Positions 35,801-43,328 of a stretch of 64,000 bases of DNA are shown here, in pieces. The notes beneath the pieces are model-generated. The model was not told where the DNA came from. It saw only the letters and a program-made list of their open reading frames with translations, and did not search any database. Source of the stretch: Acidicapsa acidisoli (GTDB lineage Bacteria; Acidobacteriota; Terriglobia; Terriglobales; Acidobacteriaceae); the NCBI RefSeq assembly GCF_025685625.1, contig NZ_JAGSYI010000001.1, forward strand, positions 1,612,001-1,676,000, in the 5' to 3' direction. The stretch's first letter is position 1. Every line of letters starts with the position of its first letter. Both the position numbers and the translations under genes were made by a program.

Positions 35801-35894
35801 CAGCAATGGCCCGATTGATCGCCTCAATCAAAAGTTCGCCAGGCTTAACTTTGCAGGTCTTACCGTTGATCAGGATCGTAGGAGCTGAGGACAT
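32889..35894 (-). CDS. fdhF: Molybdopterin formate dehydrogenase alpha subunit, cysteine-type (ForC/FdhF-like)
   Basis: The product has 1001 residues from the ATG at 35894, chosen because AGGAAGG lies about 11 nt upstream; a GTG at 35918 is less likely. The N-terminal NuoG-like part binds [2Fe-2S] (Cys41, 52, 55, 67) and a His/Cys cluster (His99, Cys103, 106, 113). Two [4Fe-4S] ferredoxin motifs follow (Cys152-162, CILCGRC; Cys195-205, CVSCGHC). The catalytic part starts with the cluster motif CTYCGVGC (271-278) and ISTCIKGK. The predicted Mo ligand is Cys400 in CSRYCQAPAT, not selenocysteine. The residue after it is Gln, where E. coli FdhH has His. PLRGHNNVQG carries the conserved Arg. No Tat signal is seen, so it is cytoplasmic. 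It is the first gene of the formate operon. Confidence 0.93.
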   Translation of the reverse strand: MSSAPTILINGKTCKVKPGELLIEAINRAIADSGAALPQVCYHPRLGPIQTCDTCMVEIDGKLARACGTTAAEGMHVLTASPLADAAQREAFDRILGNHLLYCTVCDNNNGNCTVHNTTALLGVEHQTIPYKPKPYAVDMSNPFYRYDPDQCILCGRCVEACQNVQVNETLSIGWELDHPRVLWDGGAPIGESSCVSCGHCVTVCPCNALMEKPMLQHAGYFTGLPKQALNNMIDVVKGIEPELGYGAILQVSEIESAMREDRIKKTKTVCTYCGVGCSFDIWTQESKTERHILKVEPAHGAANGISTCIKGKFGWEYVNSQERLTKPLIREGNEFREATWDEVLTLVASKFTEIKTTYGPDALSFISSSKCTNEESYLMQKLARAVVGTNNMDNCSRYCQAPATTGLFRTVGYGGDAGSIEDIEKAGLVLIIGSNTAESHPVLATRVKRSHKLRGQKLIVADLREHEMARRADVFLHPNPGTDLLWLSAITRYILDNGLAKTEFLKQWVNGTDTYWKSLDSFTLEMASERCGIAVETLKQVAHMIAEADGVCVLWAMGVTQHSMGSDTSTAISNLLLATGNYMRPGAGAYPLRGHNNVQGASDHGAMPNYFPGYQKVDDPEIRAKFEKAWGVPLPPKPGLDNHLMIDAIHEGKLKSMYLFGEEMSLVDSNANYVADALAKLDFFVVQEIFFSETCRFADVILPASPSLEKEGTFTSTERRIQRLYQVFEPLGESRPDWKIIQEIANRLGANWNYQHPSEIYEEIAPLTPLMAGVTYERLEGYKTLQWPVAADGSDQPLLYTKEFAFPDGKARFYPVAWSEPTDQPDEEYDLHLNNGRLLEHFHEGNMTYRTEGIREKTPCAFVEVSPSLAGERGIQSGSWVQLTSRYGKVRVQTLVTDRVHDHELYMPMNSMDDMDEAVNRLTSSHTDTATHTPAYKETSVHMKVLASTTAAPAKSPLPKTNSRFGHPTPQRGVEVERKWKRADYRMPGQELVQIKTAGN

Positions 35895-36277
35895 AGCTAA
35901 TTGAACCTTCCTGGGCACGAATTCCTCGCGCCACTAAAAAAGGAATAATACTCGCCAGATTCGCGACACGAAAGCCGCTTGTCTGCCAAGCATTTGGATG
36001 CCACAAGCTTCCGATTCGGCGCAGCGACGTTCGAGAAAAGAGGTAGCTCCGATACACGCGACGCAAACACGATTTGGCCCGATGAAAACAGTTACGCTGA
36101 CTCATCGAAAGGTCGTCGGGAACGGGCGTTCCACCTCGCCAGATTGCAAAGAAGCTCGGTCAAAGCAGCCATCCCTGCCGTTTGCCATAAAACTAGTTGA
36201 ACGCTTGCGTCGGGGCTGTGGCGCGCACCGGCGAGAATTCAAGGCCAGAACCTGCCCGAAAGTGCTACAAAGTGTTC
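35895..36277. other. Divergent region between the formate operon and the LacI-type gene
   Basis: The 383 bp carry no convincing gene. The region includes the formate operon's AGGAAGG site near 35905-35911 (minus strand) and, at 36201-36210, a small inverted repeat ACGC-TT-GCGT that could be a weak LacI-family half-site pair. No molybdenum-cofactor riboswitch fold was recognised by eye. Confidence 0.45.
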
Positions 36278-37387
36278 ATGGCAAAGCGCAAAGCCTCCGG
36301 ACCCCTGCCGGGTCAAACCATCAGTCTGCGAACGCTGGGCGAGTACCTCAATCTCTCGCCGGCCACGATCTCTCTGGTCCTGAACAACGCCGCCGGCGTA
36401 CGATCCATCCCCCAGGAAACACGCGAGCGTGTGCGCGAAGCCGCCAAGCTCTTTGATTACAGGCCAAGCTTTTTCGCACGTTCCCTGCGCAAAGGGCAGA
36501 CATTCTCCGTCGGCGTGCTCGTTCCCGACCTCAGTGACGGTTACGCCGCTCAGGTTCTCGAGGGCGTCGAGGATGTGTTGCTGGAGGAAGGCTATTTTTA
36601 TTTCACCGCCAGCCACCGACGCCGGCAGGATCTCCTGGAGGAGTATCCACGCCTGCTTCTATCCCGCTCCGTCGAGGGGTTCATTGCCATCGACACCGCG
36701 CTGGAGCATGAACTGCCGGTTCCCGTCGTGGCTGTCGCAGGCCATCGCAAGATTTCGGGAGTGACCAACGTCGTACTCGACCAGACGCGCGCGGCCCAAC
36801 TCATCCTGACCCACCTGCACCAACTCGGCCATCGCAAGATCGCCTTTATGCGTGGCGGCAGCCATAGTTCCGACGCCGACGAGCGCTGGGAATGCCTGAT
36901 GCGGGCCGCGCGCGATCTGAAGCTGGCTATCCGGCCCGAGTGGCTCGTGCAACTCGAGCTCAAAATCTCAACGCCGGAGCTTGGCTACGTTCCAACCATG
37001 GAGCTTCTGAACCGAAGAACAAATCCGGCGGACCCGGACGGTCAATTCACTGCCCTGGTCTGCTACAACGACATCGCCGCCATCGGAGCGATCCGGGCAC
37101 TGCGCGAGAACCGGTTGCGAGTGCCGGAAGACGTCTCCGTCGTGGGTTTTGACGACATTCAGGCCGCAGCCTTTCAAAATCCCAGCCTGACTACGGTTCG
37201 ACAGCCATTGCGCAACATGGGAACCACAGCCGCGAAGATTCTCTTGCGTCGGATTCGCGCCCAGGGGAGCGACCCTGAGATGGTTCCAGTAATTCCCGAA
37301 CTGGTGATTCGCGAGTCGACCCTGCCACCCAAGACTTCCAGATCGAGGAAATCTCGTGCTCGTGAGCCGTTAGCTTCCAGCCTCTAG
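36278..37387 (+). CDS. LacI-family transcriptional regulator
   Basis: The product has 369 residues from the ATG at 36278, where the family-like sequence begins; the preceding 27 codons are not. The N-terminal helix-turn-helix with hinge helix is clear: LRTLGEYLNLSPATISLVLN, then RVREAAKLFDYRPSFFARSLR. The periplasmic-binding-protein-like effector domain has FSVGVLVPDLSDGYAAQVLEG, LHQLGHRKIAFMRGG, ALVCYNDIAAIGAI, VVGFDDIQAA and LTTVRQPLRNMG. These regulators usually sense sugars. It lies next to the formate operon, divergently, but a regulatory link is unproven. The last codons, encoding EPLASSL, and the TAG stop lie within a palindromic repeat. Confidence 0.93.
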   Translation: MAKRKASGPLPGQTISLRTLGEYLNLSPATISLVLNNAAGVRSIPQETRERVREAAKLFDYRPSFFARSLRKGQTFSVGVLVPDLSDGYAAQVLEGVEDVLLEEGYFYFTASHRRRQDLLEEYPRLLLSRSVEGFIAIDTALEHELPVPVVAVAGHRKISGVTNVVLDQTRAAQLILTHLHQLGHRKIAFMRGGSHSSDADERWECLMRAARDLKLAIRPEWLVQLELKISTPELGYVPTMELLNRRTNPADPDGQFTALVCYNDIAAIGAIRALRENRLRVPEDVSVVGFDDIQAAAFQNPSLTTVRQPLRNMGTTAAKILLRRIRAQGSDPEMVPVIPELVIRESTLPPKTSRSRKSRAREPLASSL

Positions 37388-37412
37388 CTAAAAGCTGGCA
37401 ACTGGAGGCTAC
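37371..37412. repeat. AGCT-rich palindromic repeat holding both convergent stop codons
   Basis: This element contains CCAGC (37377-37381) pairing with GCTGG (37394-37398), AGCCTC (37379-37384) with GAGGCT (37405-37410), and the core AGCT-AAA-AGCT. It shares CAGCCTCTAGCT (37378-37389, inverted) and CTGGAGGCT (37402-37410) with the element at 252-345. The stop codons of the LacI gene (37385-37387) and the S46 gene (37409-37411) both lie in it. It may serve as a bidirectional terminator. Confidence 0.6.
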
Positions 37413-39517
37413 TCTTGCCGCTTGCCCTCGATCTCATCCGCCAGCTCGCCCGCCCCATACAGCTTGCGCAGCGCTTCGATCATGCCCGCGCTGTGCACAG
37501 CAACGGCGCGGTTGCGCTCGCCCTCATACACAAAGTCCCCGGCCAGCGATTCGATATTGCCATCGAAGATCAGCCCGACCAGTTCCCCATTGCGGTCAAC
37601 CACCGGCGAGCCGGAGTTGCCGCCAATAATATCTCCCGTCGAAACAAAATCAATCGGTGTCGCCAGGTTCAACTTCGATTGAGCATCGGCAAAGTGCTTG
37701 GCCAGGTCAAAGGGAGCCTTGTCGCTGAAGCTCGTCGCGCGGTCATACAGTCCATAGAAGGTCGTAAACGGCGGAGCAACCGTGCCGTTCATCGGGTAGC
37801 CCTTGACCGTTCCATAGCTGAGCCGCAGCGTAAAAGTCGCGTCGGGATAGGCATTCTTACCGTATGCCAGGAAGCGCGCCTTCCCCAGCTTCTCTTCAGC
37901 CGGTGTCAAGACGCTTTCGATCTCATCGTGGATCATGCGGTTGCGTTCCCGGACAATCGGGTCCAGCCGCCTGGCCACTACGATCATCGGATCGGTGGAC
38001 GCAGCAACGGCCGCCTCGCCGCCATCGAGAAGCGCTTTGCGAACCGCCGGATCGGCAAGCTTCGTCCCGTCCACTAATGCATTGGAAACCGCCACGGGGT
38101 CGCCGCCCTGCAGCACGGCCTGCATGTACGCGTCATCCTTGCCCAGCTTCTCGGTTCCCTGCGTCAGCGCGCTGGTCATGAAAAGCTTCTCCGTAGCTGG
38201 ATAAATCGGCGCGGGCGACAGAAGCTGGTAGCGCAGCGACTCCAGGCCAGCCTCATGGAAAGCAGCCAGCCGCTCGCCGTCCGGCTTCTTCACCTCAGCC
38301 ACATACTGCACGATCTGCAAGGCCAGCCTCATAAGGGTGCTGTCCGTGCGGCGGTAGATGCTTCCGGGGAAGAGAGGCCGCTGCTTGCCGACTGCTGCCG
38401 AGATCGTCTCCCACGTATTCCCGTACTCGCGCTTCCATTCCGGATTCGCGTCGATCCTGCTTCGAAAATCGGTCTCCTCAGCCTGTTTCTTTGCGGTTAC
38501 GGCCTTATCATTTAACGCCTCGTCGCGTCCGACATAAGCTTTCAAGGCGTTCTGCAGTCCAAAGATAAGCGTAGCAACCTGGCGCGCCTGCTCCGGCCCC
38601 TGTGTGGCATACTGCTGGGCGACCTCAATGCGGTGTTTGAAATAGGCGATAGCGGCCGGCTCAACTACTTCGCGCTCCATGCTCAATTGAGCCACGGTAT
38701 CCTGCCGTTGCGTCGAACCGGGATGGCCGGAGATGAAGATCAGGTCGCCATCCGCGGCGCCCTTTACGTTCCATTTCAGAAAGTTGTCTGTGTGGATCGG
38801 TTTGTCGTTCTCATACACCCGGAAGATGGCCATGTCCAGGTCATAGCGCGGATAGGTAAAGTTATCCGGATCGCCGCCAAAGAAGGCCGCCTGTTGCTCC
38901 GGCGCAAAGACCAGCCGCACATCGTTGTATTTCTTGTAGCGATACAGCCAATACTCGCCGCCGTTGTAAAGCGCAACTACATCCGAGCGAAGCCCGGTCT
39001 TGTCGGTGCTCTCTTTTTCGATAGCCGCAATCGCCGCGTCGCGAGCCTTCAGCGCCTTTGTCTCCTCCGCAATTCCCCTGCCCGAGGCATCCACCTTCTC
39101 TGTCACGTTCTCCATGGATTCGAGCACATCCACTTCAAGATCGGGCGACTTCATCTCCTGATCCGGAGTGGTTGCGTAAAATCCATTCCGTATATAGTCG
39201 TGCTCGGCCGTCGAGTTCTTCTGGAGCTGGCCCCGCGCCACATGATGGTTCGTGAGCAGCAGCCCGTCCGCGCTCACAAACGAACCCGATCCCCCATCGT
39301 TCAGCCGCACGCTTGAGAGCCGAAGATGGTCCAGCCACTCCTTCGTGGGAACGAAGTTGTATTTCTCCTTGAGCAGCTTTAGCGGAGGATTGTCAAAGGT
39401 CCACATGCCCTCTTCTGCATGCAGAATCGGAGTGACAGTCGCAACCGCAACAGTCAGCGAAAGGGCAAGAAACGGCTTTGCCTGCCGCTGGAGCAAGGAA
39501 AGAAATCGCGTGAACAT
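37409..39517 (-). CDS. S46-family dipeptidyl peptidase (DPP7-like)
   Basis: The product has 702 residues with a signal peptide (PFLALSLTVAVATVTPILHA), so it is periplasmic or outer-membrane associated. Chymotrypsin-fold catalytic residues are visible: His in LLTNHHVARG (91/92), Asp in FTYPRYDLDMAIFR (about 228) and Ser in GGNSGSPVVD (about 634). Eighteen residues after the Ser is Gly in FDGN; at this position DPP7-type enzymes have Gly and DPP11-type have Arg, so hydrophobic rather than acidic P1 preference is likely. S46 enzymes release dipeptides from imported peptides. GAGGTG lies 6 nt before the ATG. It is convergent with the LacI gene. Confidence 0.93.
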   Translation of the reverse strand: MFTRFLSLLQRQAKPFLALSLTVAVATVTPILHAEEGMWTFDNPPLKLLKEKYNFVPTKEWLDHLRLSSVRLNDGGSGSFVSADGLLLTNHHVARGQLQKNSTAEHDYIRNGFYATTPDQEMKSPDLEVDVLESMENVTEKVDASGRGIAEETKALKARDAAIAAIEKESTDKTGLRSDVVALYNGGEYWLYRYKKYNDVRLVFAPEQQAAFFGGDPDNFTYPRYDLDMAIFRVYENDKPIHTDNFLKWNVKGAADGDLIFISGHPGSTQRQDTVAQLSMEREVVEPAAIAYFKHRIEVAQQYATQGPEQARQVATLIFGLQNALKAYVGRDEALNDKAVTAKKQAEETDFRSRIDANPEWKREYGNTWETISAAVGKQRPLFPGSIYRRTDSTLMRLALQIVQYVAEVKKPDGERLAAFHEAGLESLRYQLLSPAPIYPATEKLFMTSALTQGTEKLGKDDAYMQAVLQGGDPVAVSNALVDGTKLADPAVRKALLDGGEAAVAASTDPMIVVARRLDPIVRERNRMIHDEIESVLTPAEEKLGKARFLAYGKNAYPDATFTLRLSYGTVKGYPMNGTVAPPFTTFYGLYDRATSFSDKAPFDLAKHFADAQSKLNLATPIDFVSTGDIIGGNSGSPVVDRNGELVGLIFDGNIESLAGDFVYEGERNRAVAVHSAGMIEALRKLYGAGELADEIEGKRQE

Positions 39518-39649
39518 TCAGGGCACCTCAACTTCAACTTGCACGAACACTCTGAAATCTAGTTCGATTGAGCAAGTGTAATTTGAACCGGCGCCGAATC
39601 GCTGAAATCTGTTTTCAGCGCAAAACTGACCCAATTCCAAATGACGCCC

Positions 39650-39686
39650 AAAAGGAAAACCCCACTTCGATTCGCTCGAAGCGGGG
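39650..39686 (-). terminator. Rho-independent terminator of the rpmH-yidC operon
   Basis: A stem of 11 bp with one mismatch (39660-39670 with 39676-39686) is followed on the minus strand by TTTTCCTTTT. It lies about 30 nt past the yidC stop. Confidence 0.8.
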
Positions 39687-39714
39687 TCCAGTCCTGTGAT
39701 TGGGGCAATTGCCG

Positions 39715-41496
39715 TCAGCGCCGTCCCTGGATCGTTTTGTTGCCGGTCTTTGCAGCGCGTTTCGCCGCCAGCGCGTGTAACTCTCGCCCCATGCCGGAGT
39801 TATTGATTCCCAACTGAATTCCCAGGTTGAGCAGGTTGCCCGTGGCCCAGTAGAGCGCGAGGCCGGAAGCAAATCCCCACATCGAAAATCCAAAGATTGC
39901 TGGCATCATAAAGGCCATCATCCGCCTCTGCGCCGGGTCCATCCCTGGCGACGGCGTAATAAACTGCACCAGGAACATGCTGGCAATGATCAGAATAGGC
40001 AGAATATGCCAGGGATCGGCAATCGCCAGATTCGGCAGCCACCCCCAGCTTGCCTGGCGTAGCTCGATGACGTTGGCCAGCACCCGATAGTAAGCAAAGA
40101 AGAGCGGCATCTGCACCAGGATCGGCAAGCAACTGCCATACATATTGATGCCTTCCTCCTTGTAGAGCTGCATTGTCTCCGCATTCATCTCAGCGCGTTT
40201 CGGATCGGTAGCCTTGAGATGCGCGTACTTCTTCTTGATCGCCTCCATCTTCGGCTGAACGCGCTGCATTTTCAGCGAAGACTTCATCATCATGAGCCGG
40301 GTCGGCAGCATCAGCAGGTTGAAGAAGAGGGTGACGAGAATAATCGCCCAGCCCCAGTTCCCGACGTACCGGTAAACAAAGCGCAGCAACAGGAAGAGCG
40401 GCTCGGCGATGACCTTGAGGAAGCCGAACTGGATCAGCGGCTTCAGATCTTCTCCGTCGGTCTTGCCATCCGGGCTGGTCGTGTGGATCGAGCCCAGAAC
40501 ATCGAATTGCAGCGGTCCGGCAAAGAGCCGCGTATTCGTCACGCCGCTCGTGTCGCCAACAGCGACGCCAAGGACCGGCGACTTGAACTTCTCTGCGTTC
40601 GGCTGCGCGGCGTCCTTCGGCGCATCGATGGCGTTATGCAGAGTAATGACCGTAGCCCGCGCAGGGACAGACGGCAGAAACGCAGCAGCAAAGTACAGGT
40701 CGATCGCCGCTGCATAGTCATACGACTGCTCCAGCGTCGCATTGCCGCTGACCTTATTGGCTGTCACGGAGTCCCGCTTGCCGTCAATCGAAGTGGCGAA
40801 CTTGCTCGCCGCGTACTGCGACACTTCCTCCTGGTCGCCCAGTCCGCTGGGCCACGCCACCAGCGCCCGCACCGGCAAACCAGATCGAATCACCGAAACC
40901 TGCGCATCGATCACGTAGCTGTTGTTGAAAGTGAAGGTTTTGGTGACCGTCAGCGGTCCATTGGCGTACTTGAAGACAATTCCCGCGGGCGCGGCGACGA
41001 CGCCAGTAGCGGAAGGCTGAAACAACGCCTGATTCAACTCTGCCGTCAAAGCCGGCTCATACGTGTAAAGCGAGAGCGGATAGCCGAAACTCGCCGCCGC
41101 GTTCTGATTGACCATATCCAGCGGCCGCCCGTGCGAATCCTTGTACTTCTTGAGAATCCAGCTCTTCACCTGCGCACCGCGATTGGTGAAGGTGATGCGA
41201 TACAGCTCATTCTCAACAATCGTCTGGCTCTCAGAGGTGGCAACGACTGCCGGGGAAGCGCTCATCGCCGTCACCGCTGACGCGCTGGAGGCAGGCGAGC
41301 CCGCAGTCTGCGCCGTCTGATTCGCCGCCTGAGATTGCTGTTGCTGCGTTGGCGTGGGCGTCTGGGGTTTGAAATATTGAAAAGCAAGCAGCGCCACAAT
41401 CGCCAGCACCGTAAAGGCAAGCATGGAGCGCATATCGCCCCCACCGCTACCCCCCGGGCCCTGTGTTGGAGCGTTCGGATTACGAAGTTCAGCCAA
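39715..41496 (-). CDS. yidC: Membrane protein insertase YidC
   Basis: The product has 593 residues, starting at a TTG (41496) with AGGA 8 nt upstream. An N-terminal membrane anchor (MLAFTVLAIVALLAFQYF), a Gln/Ala/Ser-rich linker, the large periplasmic P1 domain (about 85-350) and the conserved Oxa1-type core of five membrane segments (about 360-575) are present. Core motifs include LQMPLFFAYYRVLANVIELR-like sequence and FITPSPGMDPAQRRMMAFMMPA. The conserved groove Arg of E. coli YidC (Arg366) aligns by eye with Asn in LFFNLLMLP. YidC inserts proteins into the inner membrane with or without Sec. It is last gene of rpmH-rnpA-yidD-yidC. A short paralogue lies at 57255-58160. Confidence 0.96.
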   Translation of the reverse strand: MAELRNPNAPTQGPGGSGGGDMRSMLAFTVLAIVALLAFQYFKPQTPTPTQQQQSQAANQTAQTAGSPASSASAVTAMSASPAVVATSESQTIVENELYRITFTNRGAQVKSWILKKYKDSHGRPLDMVNQNAAASFGYPLSLYTYEPALTAELNQALFQPSATGVVAAPAGIVFKYANGPLTVTKTFTFNNSYVIDAQVSVIRSGLPVRALVAWPSGLGDQEEVSQYAASKFATSIDGKRDSVTANKVSGNATLEQSYDYAAAIDLYFAAAFLPSVPARATVITLHNAIDAPKDAAQPNAEKFKSPVLGVAVGDTSGVTNTRLFAGPLQFDVLGSIHTTSPDGKTDGEDLKPLIQFGFLKVIAEPLFLLLRFVYRYVGNWGWAIILVTLFFNLLMLPTRLMMMKSSLKMQRVQPKMEAIKKKYAHLKATDPKRAEMNAETMQLYKEEGINMYGSCLPILVQMPLFFAYYRVLANVIELRQASWGWLPNLAIADPWHILPILIIASMFLVQFITPSPGMDPAQRRMMAFMMPAIFGFSMWGFASGLALYWATGNLLNLGIQLGINNSGMGRELHALAAKRAAKTGNKTIQGRR

Positions 41497-41594
41497 TGGG
41501 TCAGTCCTATCGTTGTGCGGCCTGTCGTTTCACGGCCTATCGTTGATTGCTGTTGTCTGCTGCGGAGACGCGCCTGATCAAAAGCGCCACCCCT

Positions 41595-41933
41595 CTATGG
41601 TAATGGTTCGCGAAGGGCCGCGTTCGCCAGGCGGCCATGGTCTAAATGGTCTAAATCATCCAACTTGTCCAGATCGGGAATCGTAGAGACCGCCCTGCCA
41701 GCTTCCAGTAGCGGAACCGGGTCAAATCCTCCCCGGCTGAATGGATGGCAGCGCAGCAGCCTGCCAAGCGCCATCCCGCCACCGCGCAGCGCTCCATGCA
41801 CAGCGATCGCCTCGGAGGCATATTGCGAGCAGGTTGGCTGGAATTTGCACCCGGTTGGCAACAGAGCATGAAGTACTGGAGAAGCCCAGTAACGGTAGAG
41901 CCGAAGAAATGCGAGCAATATGCGCCTGGTCAT
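41595..41933 (-). CDS. yidD: Membrane protein insertion efficiency factor YidD
   Basis: The 112-residue protein has the family core [27 protein letters not shown] and [28 protein letters not shown], including the conserved Cys pair and the amphipathic N-terminal helix. The C-terminal 30 residues carry Asp/Leu/His repeats ([13 protein letters not shown]) that are not part of the family core. YidD is a small membrane-associated protein that helps YidC-dependent insertion. Its ATG overlaps the rnpA stop (ATGA), indicating translational coupling, and yidC follows after 98 bp. Confidence 0.95.
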   Translation of the reverse strand: MTRRILLAFLRLYRYWASPVLHALLPTGCKFQPTCSQYASEAIAVHGALRGGGMALGRLLRCHPFSRGGFDPVPLLEAGRAVSTIPDLDKLDDLDHLDHGRLANAALREPLP

Positions 41934-42430
41934 GGATTCAGCTGTGTATTCGGCTGCTTATTTTCCGGAGTCTTCGTTCCGCGTACCTGTGCCGCAGCCT
42001 GACGGAATATACGCAAAACCTCGCTATCCAGTTTCACAAAATCCATCGTCATCACCGAACGCCGGGGATGCAGGATCAGATCCACTCCATCCGGGAGCGC
42101 CGCAATGTGCTGCCGAACAACCTCACGCATCCGGCGCTTGATGCGATTCCGTTCATGCGCCTTACCCAGCACCTTGCCGGCCGTGAGTCCGACACGCGGC
42201 CCTTGACTCCCATCCACGCATTCTTGCGCTTCAGCGCGCGCGGCCAGGAACCAGGTCATCGAAGTCGAAAACTGCTTCCGGGTCGCCTTGTACACTCGCT
42301 GATAATCAGCGTGTTTGCGCAGCCGCGCGTCACCCGTCCTGGCATCTGGCACATTGGCAGGGTTCTTCGAGCCAACCACGTTGTGTCCTGCAGGCGGCTT
42401 CGGGAGCGGAGATTGCGAAACTTGGATCAT
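41930..42430 (-). CDS. rnpA: Ribonuclease P protein component RnpA
   Basis: The product has 166 residues, longer than the usual 110-130 because of an N-terminal extension of about 35 residues and a polar C-terminal tail. The core is diagnostic: [44 protein letters not shown] (the RNR motif) and [10 protein letters not shown]. RnpA is the protein subunit that helps RNase P RNA trim tRNA 5' ends. The start at 42430 has no strong ribosome binding site, so a slightly shorter protein is possible. It sits in the canonical rpmH-rnpA-yidD-yidC order. Confidence 0.95.
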   Translation of the reverse strand: MIQVSQSPLPKPPAGHNVVGSKNPANVPDARTGDARLRKHADYQRVYKATRKQFSTSMTWFLAARAEAQECVDGSQGPRVGLTAGKVLGKAHERNRIKRRMREVVRQHIAALPDGVDLILHPRRSVMTMDFVKLDSEVLRIFRQAAAQVRGTKTPENKQPNTQLNP

Positions 42431-42540
42431 GGTCAGTCATTGCAGGCTCATACAGCTATTACGCCGCAACCTGATCGGAGTTGCCGCCGCCTCAGCGCTC
42501 GTAGAAGCAATTTTGGGCGAGGCGGCGAGGGCTGGCAGTG

Positions 42541-42696
42541 CTAGTCGCGGAATCCGGCGCTGACAGCGACGCGCTTGCGACCTTGCGCGCGACGGCGGCT
42601 GAGCACGGCGGCTCCGCTCTTGGTCTTCATGCGGGCTCGGAAGCCATGGGTCTTGACGCGCTTGCGGCGGTTCGGCTGAAATGTGCGCTTGGGCAT
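42541..42696 (-). CDS. rpmH: 50S ribosomal protein L34
   Basis: The 51-residue protein is too short for most gene finders' default length but is clear. It begins [20 protein letters not shown] and continues with [20 protein letters not shown] and a short tail VSAGFRD. AGGAG lies 9 nt before the ATG. L34 is a basic large-subunit ribosomal protein. The tail is slightly longer than the 44-46-residue norm. It heads the operon with rnpA, 110 bp upstream of it. Confidence 0.97.
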   Translation of the reverse strand: MPKRTFQPNRRKRVKTHGFRARMKTKSGAAVLSRRRAQGRKRVAVSAGFRD

Positions 42697-43328
42697 GGGA
42701 ATGCGCTCCTGAATCGTCTTGAGAAAAATTTTGCCTGGTCGAAAGGTGCAACCGGTTCAGTGTACCGGAAATTCCTGCCTGAACGGCAAGTCTCAAGTAT
42801 AGCGCAGACCCGTTTTGGAATCCAGTCGCCGGCCCGCTCAATTACCGGAAAGACGCCACGGAAAGCTGTTACGTCCGGTGCTTTTCCGGTGGCCCCTCGG
42901 GGTGTAAAATCCGAATTCGTACCCAAAATTACCTTGGTTGCGACGGATAGGTATAGCAGTGCAGATGGAAACGAGATCGGTGGTTTTGGTGGACTCACAG
43001 CGAGCGCCCAAGTCGGCTTTGGGCTGGTTTCACCAAGGCTGGTGCAATTCCCGGAGTTATGTGAATGAGACGTTGCAGAGGCACCAAATTGTGCTAGTAT
43101 CGGACCCGTTCAGCAAAGATTCCGAACACACCGCTCAACTGAGTTTCTGTCTACGAAGTCGATGCAAATTTCAGGCGATTCAGCCTGACCGTCTCTCGGC
43201 AGATAAGTAATCCAAACCGACGCGCAGTTACCTGCTGCGCGCCGAGGGCGAAGCATTGTTTTTAGGGATGTATCAATTTGGAACAGCGGCCGGAATCTTC
43301 GGTTAGTACACAGTCAAGTAAGGAATTC
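42697..43328. other. rpmH-dnaA divergent intergenic region (no clear oriC)
   Basis: The 632 bp lie between rpmH (minus) and dnaA (plus), the place where oriC often sits. By eye I find no TTATCCACA-type DnaA boxes on either strand and no AT-rich 13-mer cluster. A candidate dnaA promoter is at 43073-43100. The 230 nt dnaA leader has no other recognised feature. Confidence 0.6.
43073..43100 (+). promoter_or_regulatory. Candidate sigma-70-type promoter of dnaA
   Basis: TTGCAG (43073-43078) and TAGTAT (43095-43100) are separated by 16 nt, a fair match to TTGACA/TATAAT. The implied leader before the dnaA ATG is about 220 nt. Confidence 0.35.
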
